A stretch of DNA of 64,000 nt, from positions 48,925 to 112,924 of the forward strand of contig NZ_LFQR01000045.1 in the NCBI RefSeq assembly GCF_001182895.1, given 5' to 3'. The stretch is from Frateuria defendens. GTDB lineage: Bacteria > Pseudomonadota > Gammaproteobacteria > Xanthomonadales > Rhodanobacteraceae. The position numbers and the translations under genes were made by a program. The notes below the pieces were generated by a model, which was not told where the DNA came from, searched no databases, and saw only the letters and a program-made list of their open reading frames with translations. Position 1 is the first letter of the stretch; each line of letters starts with the position of its first letter. Of the stretch, positions 1 through 8,864 are shown piece by piece.

Positions 1-1
1 C

Positions 2-577
2 GAAACGGCCAACGGCATCGAAACCTTCGACAAGGTCATCAGCACTATTCCCCTCCCCTTCGTACCGCGCCTCATGCCCGATCTGCCGACCGATATCACG
101 GCGAAGTTCTCGGCGTTGAAGAACGTGGCCGTGGTGTGCGTCATCGCCAAGCTGAAGAAACCCGTCACCGAAAACTTCTGGCTGAATACGAACGACGACG
201 ACATGGATATACCGGGCCTCGTGGAATACACGAACCTTCGTCCGCTGGGCCATCACGTGGTGTACGTGCCGTTCTACATGCCAGGCGAGCACCCGAAGTA
301 CGCTGATGCCGATGACGTGTTCACCGGCAAGGTGCGCCGCTACCTGAAGATGATCAACCCGTCGCTCACCGACGACGACTTCATCGACATCCGCGCCAAC
401 CGCTACCGCTATGCGCAGCCGATCTGCCCGCCGGGTTACCTGGAAAGCATCCCGCCGTGCAAGCTGCCGGTCGATGGTCTATGGGTGGCGGACACCTCGC
501 ACTACTACCCTGAAGACCGCGGCATTTCGGAGAGCATCGACTTTGGCCGGATGATGGCGCGTGAGGCACAGACGTGA
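2..577 (+). CDS. NAD(P)/FAD-dependent oxidoreductase, 3' end only
   Basis: The 5' end lies outside the window; 191 residues are visible in an open frame from base 2. The C-terminus has the GLWVADTSHYYPEDRG stretch followed by an ISESIDFGRMMA-like helix. This is typical of the FAD-closing end of protoporphyrinogen-oxidase/amine-oxidase-fold flavoproteins found in polysaccharide clusters. The substrate cannot be told from this fragment. Its TGA overlaps the GTG start of the GtrA-family gene (GTGA), so the two are probably translationally coupled. A role in making or modifying a lipid-linked sugar is inferred only from context. Confidence 0.7.
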   Translation, partial: ETANGIETFDKVISTIPLPFVPRLMPDLPTDITAKFSALKNVAVVCVIAKLKKPVTENFWLNTNDDDMDIPGLVEYTNLRPLGHHVVYVPFYMPGEHPKYADADDVFTGKVRRYLKMINPSLTDDDFIDIRANRYRYAQPICPPGYLESIPPCKLPVDGLWVADTSHYYPEDRGISESIDFGRMMAREAQT

Positions 578-1002
578 CGGCGGATACTGCGCCGCGCAGC
601 GGCACCGGCAGCCTGCTCCGTTCGCAGTTCGCCCTGTTCATCCTTGTGGGCGGCACCGCCGCCGCGGTCAACTTCGGCTCGCGCATCATCTTCAGCCTGT
701 GGATGGGCTACGCCACCGCCATCGTCCTTGCCTACCTGCTAGGCATGACGACGGCGTTCCTGCTGAACCGCCTGTTCGTGTTCCGGGAGACGACCACCGC
801 CCTGCACCACCAGGCTACCTGGTTCGTTATCGTGAACCTGCTGGCCGTGGCACAGACACTCCTGATCAGCCTTTTCCTCGCCCGCTGGGCGTTCCCGGCC
901 ATCAGCTGGACGTGGCGGCCCGAGCTGTGCGCCCATGCCGTGGGCGTAGCCGTGCCCGTCCTCACCAGTTACATCGGCCACAAGCATCTTTCTTTTCGCT
1001 AA
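574..1002 (+). CDS. GtrA-family small membrane protein
   Basis: This 142-residue protein has four hydrophobic segments and the family pattern of FILVGGTAAAVNF near the N-terminus, a FLLNRLFVF segment at about 65-75 and a C-terminal SYIGHKHLSFR. GtrA-like proteins are thought to help flip polyprenyl-phosphate-linked sugars such as undecaprenyl-phosphate-glucose across the inner membrane for O-antigen or teichoic acid decoration. The GTG start at 574 is chosen because it overlaps the upstream TGA by the standard GTGA coupling; no later start fits the family length. No GtrB-type glycosyltransferase is visible next to it, so one may lie upstream of the window. Confidence 0.85.
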   Translation: MTADTAPRSGTGSLLRSQFALFILVGGTAAAVNFGSRIIFSLWMGYATAIVLAYLLGMTTAFLLNRLFVFRETTTALHHQATWFVIVNLLAVAQTLLISLFLARWAFPAISWTWRPELCAHAVGVAVPVLTSYIGHKHLSFR

Positions 1003-1075
1003 TGACGTCGTCCCGGAATATCGTAGTCGTTTAAAAGTAGAGGCAGGGGCGCTTTGAGGCATTCCGGAAGGGAAA

Positions 1076-2749
1076 CTAATGGGCTAACTCACAAAATCTT
1101 TGGCCTAGAAAAGCATAGACCCTAATACCATCGCCCGATCGACTGAATGCCGTCCAGCCAGACTCTCGGCCAGCAGAAGGGATGATTTTATATACGTCGA
1201 CTCGCTCTCGCCCCGTTACGCCATATCCGACCGTTTTCCCGTCCACGCCGGCAACCACAATAAGAACATTCTTGTCACTGTATTTCCGTGGTGCCACCCA
1301 CCCCGAAACGACGTAGCCGCTCGCATCCTTAGTGACGGTATCCACGCGCCCTTCGCAAATGCCAGGATCCAATTTAGTCGGATCAAACTGCACCATGCCA
1401 GCATCGTGCAACCACCCCTTGCCGTACATCCCGATCTGATATCGGTCAGCGATATCACTGAGCTGGACAAGCGTATCGTGTCTGTCTTCGGGAAAAATCT
1501 TTGCATCGTATTCGGGGTGATCAATGCCAATTTTCAGGCCCAATACCGCCAGCTCACGTTCGTACAAATCCGGATTCGTTGCCCATGAGCCAGTTTGGGT
1601 CGTTGTCAGTGCCGCGAGAACAAACGTCGCGATCGCCACTATCCACCCACGGCTTCGATCCGACCGAAAAACATCCAATGCCAACATAAAAAGCAATGCA
1701 TACCCAAGAAGAGGCGTCGTCTCATAACGATAAGAAGCAGCACCGACAAATCCCAGCATCCATCGCCCATGGGCTGCCGCCAAGGCGGACGCAACGACTA
1801 TACCAATCCCCCCAATCAGGAACGACCTGAACGGATTGACTTGGCGCTTCAGGTACAGCCAGGCCACAAGAGCACCGGCAACAAGTAAATAAATAATTCC
1901 TGCAGTAGCAGCAAGGAAAAGGCTTCCGTGCCCAACATGAAAGATCGGACCACCAAGAAATATTGCCAGGTATTTCGCTTGCGCGAAATGAACAGCAGCC
2001 ATGTCAGGAGCCACAGGTAACTCCGGAGCATGAAAGTGAATCAGATAAAGCGCGAGCGCCAGGCCCCCCGCGACGCCCATGATTACAGACTCCCGCAGCG
2101 GGCGCCGCTGTACCATGCCCTGTATCGCAGCAACAAAGAATGAAGCGATACCGTTCCCCATTGCAAGCGTGGCAGCCGTGCAAAAAAGCAGTGCCAAAGA
2201 AATATTACGAGCCCGGTCTTCAGATTTTGAGAAATACAGAAAAGCTAGCAACGAAAAGACATAAATTGCGATGCACTGACTTTCGAACCCCCACACAATA
2301 TTTTGATATTGAATCCAAGAGAAAACAAAACCAAAGACGATCGCGCCAATCCATAATTTCATGTCACCTTTATAGGCATAAATCAGAATGCACCCAATTG
2401 AACCGAGCAAAATAAGATTGCATACAATCAAAAAGACATTGACCCCTCCAAAAAATCCAATATCAAAAAGAAATAAGATTCTTGAAAAGACGATACGATG
2501 TTCGTTATGCGGCTCCCAAAAAACAGCCCAATCACCCTCGCGAATCCTCTGGTAAAATCCGACACCGCCAACCCATTGGTCCCACCACTGAACCGGTGAA
2601 TAGTTGTGGTATGCCCCATAGATCGTCGTTACCAATATAAAAATACTGGCAACAAACGAGATGACAGTCGCAATCCAAAAGAAAAGCTTTATGGGCCGCC
2701 CCCCCGAAATCGCTTCGATGCTGAAATATCCTTTTCGCGTATATGCCAT
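1076..2749 (-). CDS. AT-rich polytopic membrane protein of unknown function
   Basis: The product has 557 residues with about ten or eleven hydrophobic segments between residues 20 and 390, then a soluble C-terminal part of about 150 residues. I do not recognise the family. The general shape (polytopic membrane core plus a periplasmic-looking tail in an O-antigen locus) would suit a GT-C type glycosyltransferase or a glucosyltransferase of the Gtr type, but no diagnostic motif is seen. Base composition is clearly more AT-rich than its neighbours, with many AAA/ATT codons, which suggests recent transfer. It is convergent with gtrA and separated from gmd by an IS5-type remnant. The start ATG at 2749 gives a short cytoplasmic N-terminus before the first membrane helix. 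Confidence 0.65.
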   Translation of the reverse strand: MAYTRKGYFSIEAISGGRPIKLFFWIATVISFVASIFILVTTIYGAYHNYSPVQWWDQWVGGVGFYQRIREGDWAVFWEPHNEHRIVFSRILFLFDIGFFGGVNVFLIVCNLILLGSIGCILIYAYKGDMKLWIGAIVFGFVFSWIQYQNIVWGFESQCIAIYVFSLLAFLYFSKSEDRARNISLALLFCTAATLAMGNGIASFFVAAIQGMVQRRPLRESVIMGVAGGLALALYLIHFHAPELPVAPDMAAVHFAQAKYLAIFLGGPIFHVGHGSLFLAATAGIIYLLVAGALVAWLYLKRQVNPFRSFLIGGIGIVVASALAAAHGRWMLGFVGAASYRYETTPLLGYALLFMLALDVFRSDRSRGWIVAIATFVLAALTTTQTGSWATNPDLYERELAVLGLKIGIDHPEYDAKIFPEDRHDTLVQLSDIADRYQIGMYGKGWLHDAGMVQFDPTKLDPGICEGRVDTVTKDASGYVVSGWVAPRKYSDKNVLIVVAGVDGKTVGYGVTGRERVDVYKIIPSAGRESGWTAFSRSGDGIRVYAFLGQRFCELAH

Positions 2750-3265
2750 ATTTCGACCTCTTCAAGCAATGCCGGTTAACTTTTCAGCTTATTGCAGTCA
2801 CTTGCCGAAAACAAGTCGGCACCATTCCTGTTACCAAAAAGCACCAGTGAGGCCCTCACAACGAACCATGCAGGGGTCACCTTGGTCAAACTGCACGTGG
2901 AAACGGCGTAGAGCCCAACTAAGTGGTTTCAGCTTGAAGGCATGCCTATGCGCTGACCAAGCCATGGGCTTGATGGATCATGTGCTGACTACGGTCGCCA
3001 ACGTAGCAGACGAAACGCAGACAGCCCGTTACCGGGAATTGACCAAGAACAGTGCGCAGATGCTGACGCCATTTGCGCTGAGTTACGTGTAGACTGCGTG
3101 CAGGTATTTTCTATGAGTGCGTCTGCCGCATGCCACACCGTGTGGCATGCAGCAATGGCAAGAACGGGAATGCGCGATAGTGCCGAACCCGAGCAAGAGT
3201 GATTGCCGGCCGCTGTCGTCAAAAGCAAGGGATAATCACAGACTATCCCCCAACATCGGGCAGGA
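2750..3265. other. 516-bp gap with IS remnant and a palindrome
   Basis: No intact gene is seen. The gap holds the IS5-type remnant (2967-3092) and a perfect 11-bp inverted repeat with a one-base centre at 3128-3150 (arm GCATGCCACAC). The palindrome has no following T-run, so it is not a standard intrinsic terminator. The remaining sequence is of mixed composition and looks like debris of rearrangement. Confidence 0.5.
2967..3092 (+). pseudogene. IS5-family transposase remnant (C-terminal end)
   Basis: The + strand frame ends with RYRELTKNSAQMLTPFALS, which closely matches the conserved C-terminal segment of IS5-family DDE transposases (typically RYRGLAKNTAQLLTLFALSNL). Just before it, DHVLTTVANVADETQ resembles the internal HTVTTTAANVHDVTQ segment. 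The two are now fused, meaning that the central part with the catalytic aspartates and roughly 100 residues is gone. No terminal inverted repeats or intact transposase remain. The remnant lies between the AT-rich membrane protein gene and gmd and marks an old insertion/deletion event in the O-antigen locus. Confidence 0.6.
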
Positions 3266-4351
<1,086 letters not shown>

Positions 4352-4387
4352 TACGTCCTAAACCTCAGTCGATTGGGTTGAAAACTG

Positions 4388-5560
4388 TTAAAGGGCGAAA
4401 ATTTCGCGCAGGGCTGGAAGCCTGCTCTCCCAGGAATATTCCCGTAAACAGACTTGCCGCGCCACAAGCCCCACTTTCCGGTTGTACTCGATCGAAGCGA
4501 GGAGGTCTATGCAAGCACGCGAGAACTCCGTTGCGTTTTCCGCCAACCGGATGCTGTGCCCATCCTTATACGCGAAGCCTTTGCCTGCCAGTGTCGAGGC
4601 AACACAAGGCACACCCACGATCGCATACTGATTGATCTTACCACGCATTCCAGCCCCGCTCAGCGCAGGCGCGATTCCTACCCATGCATGGCAGAGCTCA
4701 CCCACCAGGGAGTCGACCTCTCCCACCAAGTCGACGCTAGCATCGGCGCTAGCGGGTAGATGCGACAGCCCCCTGCCCACCACCCTGAATCTATACCCGG
4801 GCACCGCGACCTTGATCGCCGGGTGAACATACTCGAGATACCAGTTCAGTGCTTCGATGTTGGTCTGTGAACCGAAATAGGCCAGGAAGGTAACTGTGGG
4901 GGCCTCTTTCAAAAGGCGTACCGGCAGCGACCGCAACGCCTCGCCGAACTCGACCGCCGAAACGCCCGTTTCGATAGGGATCACCCCACCCCAGAAGCGC
5001 AGCTTGCGCAGCGACCTCGCGTCGCTCTCGGAGACGCACATGACACGATCCGCGCTCCAGACTGCGCGGAGTTCGCGTACCGCCACACGCAGTTCGCCCA
5101 GAAGCCATCGCTTCGTTGGCACAAAAGGCACTTGCTGTCGCGCCAAAGCGAGGGCTGCGCCTCTCACATGCGACTCCATCGGCGAAACCACCACACGAGG
5201 GAAGCCGCACCGCTTGAACAAGCGCACCAAGTCCCCAGCCTGAAGGAATTGTAAGTCGACGGCGTCAAACCGCTCCTCCAGCAGGCCGGTGGCATGAAGA
5301 CCGCCCTCGTTGAACTGCTCCGGTGGCAATGTCATCACTCGCTCGAAGATCGAGGAAAGATCCGACTCGAGCCCGGCTCCGTGGTCGCAAGCCAGCAACG
5401 TCAGCGATAGGCCAGGCACCTCTTGCGACAGCAATCGGTACATATCCAGCAGCCGCAGCCCACCGCCTGTACCTCGCTCAGGTGGATAGTAGGTAACCAA
5501 CAGCAGTCGCTTCCTAAGAAGCGATGGCTCGGCCGCCATGGGCGATCCGGCGCCCTTCAT
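4388..5560 (-). CDS. Glycosyltransferase, GT-B (GT4-like)
   Basis: This 390-residue cytoplasmic enzyme shows the GT-B plan: an N-terminal LLLVTYYPPERGTGGG strand-loop, a central VMCVSESDARSL switch, and a C-terminal nucleotide-sugar half with FLAYFGSQTNIEALNW, ALSGAGMRGKINQYAIVG and GVPCVASTLAGKG. The acceptor and donor sugars are not predictable. The start at 5560 is chosen because its ATG overlaps the TGA of the 68-residue gene (ATGA), a coupling typical of this operon; the longer frame to 5611 would overlap that gene more. It probably adds one of the O-antigen residues or builds the adaptor. Confidence 0.85.
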   Translation of the reverse strand: MKGAGSPMAAEPSLLRKRLLLVTYYPPERGTGGGLRLLDMYRLLSQEVPGLSLTLLACDHGAGLESDLSSIFERVMTLPPEQFNEGGLHATGLLEERFDAVDLQFLQAGDLVRLFKRCGFPRVVVSPMESHVRGAALALARQQVPFVPTKRWLLGELRVAVRELRAVWSADRVMCVSESDARSLRKLRFWGGVIPIETGVSAVEFGEALRSLPVRLLKEAPTVTFLAYFGSQTNIEALNWYLEYVHPAIKVAVPGYRFRVVGRGLSHLPASADASVDLVGEVDSLVGELCHAWVGIAPALSGAGMRGKINQYAIVGVPCVASTLAGKGFAYKDGHSIRLAENATEFSRACIDLLASIEYNRKVGLVARQVCLREYSWESRLPALREIFAL

Positions 5561-5763
5561 TGCACTACTTTCCGATTGTCCGGGCCGAATAAGCGCTCGA
5601 TGATGCTCCAAGTCGCGCCATGGGGGCCATCATCCATGAAGTTGATAGTGCTCTGCACCGGCATAACACCGCACGCCTGCAAATCCTCCATGATCTCTGT
5701 CATGCACTGGGCCGTCACATTGAGCACGGCCACTCCTGACTCCGCCTCTAGTGACACGATCAC
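5557..5763 (-). CDS. 68-residue orphan protein between two glycosyltransferases
   Basis: I do not recognise this protein. It is short and neutral to acidic, has no signal peptide, membrane segment or cysteine motif, and ends in FGPDNRKVVQ. Support that it is real: the GTG start has a good GGAGG Shine-Dalgarno seven bases upstream, it begins one base after the TGA of the 681-residue glycosyltransferase, and its TGA overlaps the ATG of the next glycosyltransferase. So it sits exactly between two coupled genes with no spare sequence. A small partner or regulatory subunit for a neighbouring glycosyltransferase is possible but purely inferred. Confidence 0.7.
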   Translation of the reverse strand: MIVSLEAESGVAVLNVTAQCMTEIMEDLQACGVMPVQSTINFMDDGPHGATWSIIERLFGPDNRKVVQ

Positions 5764-5764
5764 C

Positions 5765-7810
5765 TCAACGCCTCCACAGCATGGCGTTTAGTCGCGATAG
5801 CCCGCTCTTGTGCCACACCTTGCGTGCGAACACATAATATGGGCGCACGCGCTCGGCAAAATGATTGAACCGATCCAGACCCGGCAAAGTAGGCACTGGC
5901 GGCATGCCATGGCCACTGAGCCGGTCCGCCACTTCGATCGCCGCCAGCGATTCGTGAAAGGCATCGTAGAGCGCGTTGATCTCGTGAGTGAAGTTGGTGG
6001 GCATGTCGTACTGCAGTGCCCAGAACCCCTTCGCTTGTACCTGCGCATGCATAGCGTGATAGCGATGGAAGTAGCCTTCCGGCACACGCAGCGTGAGATG
6101 GCGCGAACGATGCGTCTCGACGGCACTGTCCCTAGCCCGCAATACGACGGCCAGCGCCAACAGGACATCGAAACGCACCAGCGACGGTAGGTCCAGGGCC
6201 GCCAGGGCTGCGTGACTGAAGAACAGCGTGCCCACCTGATGCTCAGCGATGCTGTCCTGTGTCCAACGGTACAGGCCTTTCGAACTGCTGTTACGCAAGA
6301 TGCCGGCCGCGCTGGCCGGCGCCGGCGCGGTGAATGCGTTGACGAAAAATCCGGCAACGAACAAGGTTGGCTCGCCCCTGCGCACCGGGTCGCAGGACCA
6401 CTTGAGCGCCTTCTCGAAGAAGTCATACTGCGGATAGTCGAGCTGGTTGAAGAAAACGGCGAAATCGCCTTCCGCCCGCTCAGCGGCCGCAGCGAGCTTG
6501 ATACCGAAACGCAACTTGCTCCACTCGGCGACCTCCTGGCGTGGCGGCAGGAAGCGGAATTCGACATTGGCCGGCAGGTCACTGGGAGCCCCCTGTGTCC
6601 AGCGCGGGCTCTGCACGCAGATGCGTACGTGGTGACGCGATTGGTTTTGCAATTCGCTGGCAGCGCGCAGCACGTACGCCAGATTGGGGAATACTTTGCT
6701 TCCCTCCTGGCCATGCGCAGGCCCGAACGGATCGTGGTCGATCAGAAACACGTCAATCGTCGAACTGGTGTCAGCCGCCTCGAGCGCCGCGCGATGTTGC
6801 TCGTGGATCGTCGCCAACGCTGCGTCGAGCTTGACCTCAAAAGAATACTTTTCGGCGATCAACTTCTGCGCCTCACGGACTCGCCGAGCAGCCTCCCCAG
6901 GATCGGAGAGGATTTTGCGGAGAGCCGCCTGAATCGAGTCGGCCCGCTCTCCCTCTGTGCCCCCGGAGAAGTAATAGACCAAGTCACCGAACTGCTCGAT
7001 AACGTGGGGGTTGCAGTCAGAGATCACAGGCGTGCCGGAGGCCAGACCCTCGAACACGCGGCCGGAAGCGGTCCGGGATTTCAGGTGCGCCGGCGACGAG
7101 ACCGCTAGCACGGCCCCATACTGCCGCATGGTTTCGAACATGCTGACACCATCGAATGGGATCTCGCCGCGGTAGGAGGTGAAGCCCGCCCATGGATCGA
7201 TGCCTTCTAGTTTTCGCGGCCCGTAAAAATCGGCGATGCCACGCTCTTGCAGTACGTCAAGGAGCCCTTGTGCACGGCCAGACTTGCCTACGCCACGCTC
7301 CCAGTTGACACCGCAATAGAACACTTTCGAAGCTTCCGGAGCGGCTGCCGCTGCACCGATCGGATGCGGGGGAACCAGCGCGGTGCGCGAGCTGGAGCCG
7401 ATCATAGATAGCCCGCTATCCTGCCATTCGCTGCCCAGCACCTGACGGATGTGACTCTTCAGTAGCGAAGAACCATTAAACAGATAATCATCGTAAGCGC
7501 GCAGATGCTGGATCAGGTTCACCCGATAGTTCGACTGGAAATGCATGAATTCCAGTGGATTGGCGACCCACAGGAACGTACGCACGTTCAGGAATTTCGG
7601 CGTGTCGTAGTGAAAAGAGATCGCGAAGTCGTACTTATCCGGCATCTGTACGTCGTTGATGCAGGCACCGGTTGCGACGTCAAAACCAAGGAAATCGACC
7701 ACTGTGACGGGATAGCCGGTCTTGCGCATCTTCTCGATGAGTTCGTATTCGGCATTCTTGATTTTTGGCCACTGCGAGATGACCAGAATTCGAGGAGCAT
7801 TGCCCGTCAT
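5765..7810 (-). CDS. Two-domain glycosyltransferase
   Basis: The product has 681 residues. Residues 1 to about 350 form a GT-B/GT4-like unit with RILVISQWPK at the N-terminus, VFYCGVNWERGVGKSGRAQ, and the donor-binding RVFEGLASGTPVISD segment. Residues from about 360 to the end form a second domain starting IDVFLIDHDPFGP that I cannot place; it might be a second transferase domain. The start at 7810 is chosen because its ATG overlaps the upstream TGA (TGATG) and leads directly into the first beta strand; the in-frame start at 7846 would overlap the upstream gene by 37 bases. Fusion of two activities would fit the few separate glycosyltransferase genes in this part of the locus. Confidence 0.75.
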   Translation of the reverse strand: MTGNAPRILVISQWPKIKNAEYELIEKMRKTGYPVTVVDFLGFDVATGACINDVQMPDKYDFAISFHYDTPKFLNVRTFLWVANPLEFMHFQSNYRVNLIQHLRAYDDYLFNGSSLLKSHIRQVLGSEWQDSGLSMIGSSSRTALVPPHPIGAAAAAPEASKVFYCGVNWERGVGKSGRAQGLLDVLQERGIADFYGPRKLEGIDPWAGFTSYRGEIPFDGVSMFETMRQYGAVLAVSSPAHLKSRTASGRVFEGLASGTPVISDCNPHVIEQFGDLVYYFSGGTEGERADSIQAALRKILSDPGEAARRVREAQKLIAEKYSFEVKLDAALATIHEQHRAALEAADTSSTIDVFLIDHDPFGPAHGQEGSKVFPNLAYVLRAASELQNQSRHHVRICVQSPRWTQGAPSDLPANVEFRFLPPRQEVAEWSKLRFGIKLAAAAERAEGDFAVFFNQLDYPQYDFFEKALKWSCDPVRRGEPTLFVAGFFVNAFTAPAPASAAGILRNSSSKGLYRWTQDSIAEHQVGTLFFSHAALAALDLPSLVRFDVLLALAVVLRARDSAVETHRSRHLTLRVPEGYFHRYHAMHAQVQAKGFWALQYDMPTNFTHEINALYDAFHESLAAIEVADRLSGHGMPPVPTLPGLDRFNHFAERVRPYYVFARKVWHKSGLSRLNAMLWRR

Positions 7811-8739
7811 CAGACTGCGCCTTCCTGCGTGACATACCAGTTCCAAGTCTTTTCCAGACCTTCCTTGAGTGTGTTCTCGCTCTTGAACCCAGCAGCTGTA
7901 ATCTTGCTCAAATCATAGCCCAGGTACTCGCGGCCATTTGGTTTGGTCGAATCCCAATCGACCCGCCCCTGCATTTCGGACACATCGGTCAACGCCTCGA
8001 CCATTTCACGAATGGTATAGACGTTGCCGCTACCAATATTCACCGGACCCTGGACGTTCTCCATCGCGAGCAATGCCGCCTTGGCCGCGTCCTCCACATA
8101 GAGGAAATCGCGCTGAGCAGTGCCATCGCCCCAAACCGCCACCCTGGCGCCATTGCGCTTGGCGTCGTGGAAGCGTTTGATCAGCGAAGGGATGACGTGG
8201 CCCTGTTCGGCATCGAAGCGGTCGCGCGGTCCGAACAGGTTGCACGAAACGATGTAAGTCCAGTCCATGCCGTAACTTTCACCGTACGCACGCAGCATCC
8301 CGAGCATCGCGCGCTTCGCGTGCGAATACGAATCCTCTGACTTATGCGGCTCGCCAAGGAAGATCATCTCTTCAGTGAAGGGAAGCGCCGGCGGCGGATA
8401 TGGATAGACGGCACCTGTGCCCATCACAGCAATCTTGCGAACACCGGCTTTGTGTGAGGCGTCCACGACGCTGGTGTTGATCAGCACGTTGTCGTAGAAC
8501 GACAGCGCCTTGTTGTTCATGTTACCCATGATGCCGTAGACACGCCCGGCCGCATGGAACACATACTGCGGAGCGATCTTGGCGAAGTAGCGACGGGTCG
8601 CCGGCAGGTCCGTGAGGTCACACTCTTCACGCCCCACGCCAATGACGTTCTGGTAACCAAGCCCCCGCAGGTACTCCACCATCGCGGAACCGAACAGGCC
8701 ACGCGCCCCGGTGACTACGATCCTGTCTTCCTTCTTCAT
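7810..8739 (-). CDS. NAD-dependent epimerase/reductase, GDP-L-fucose synthase-like
   Basis: This 309-residue extended SDR has VTGARGLFGSAMVEYL (NAD(P)-binding glycine motif, about 9-24), HAAGRVYGIMGNM, a GTGAVYP segment and SYSHAKRAML with the catalytic Tyr and Lys. HAAGRVGGI and NLFGP-like segments are typical of Fcl/WcaG, which turns GDP-4-keto-6-deoxymannose into GDP-L-fucose. Presence of gmd in the same unit supports a GDP-6-deoxyhexose product, but the exact sugar (fucose, colitose-type or another) cannot be told. Stop and start overlap with the downstream glycosyltransferase. The gene follows the methyltransferase/coiled-coil gene after 125 bases. Confidence 0.8.
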   Translation of the reverse strand: MKKEDRIVVTGARGLFGSAMVEYLRGLGYQNVIGVGREECDLTDLPATRRYFAKIAPQYVFHAAGRVYGIMGNMNNKALSFYDNVLINTSVVDASHKAGVRKIAVMGTGAVYPYPPPALPFTEEMIFLGEPHKSEDSYSHAKRAMLGMLRAYGESYGMDWTYIVSCNLFGPRDRFDAEQGHVIPSLIKRFHDAKRNGARVAVWGDGTAQRDFLYVEDAAKAALLAMENVQGPVNIGSGNVYTIREMVEALTDVSEMQGRVDWDSTKPNGREYLGYDLSKITAAGFKSENTLKEGLEKTWNWYVTQEGAV

Positions 8740-8864
8740 GCCTTCTCTCTAACTCGCAAGTAAAAAGAACTGCCCTCATCTCTAGGAGGAGCACGCAACA
8801 ATGTCAGCAAGCTTGGGAGAAGGCCGGCTCGCATCTTCGAGGAACCAGGTACATATCGAGCCCG

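Noticed and set aside
381..689. Small minus-strand open frame over the oxidoreductase/gtrA junction
   Set aside because: It is antisense to two coupled genes with good family matches and carries no recognisable sequence.
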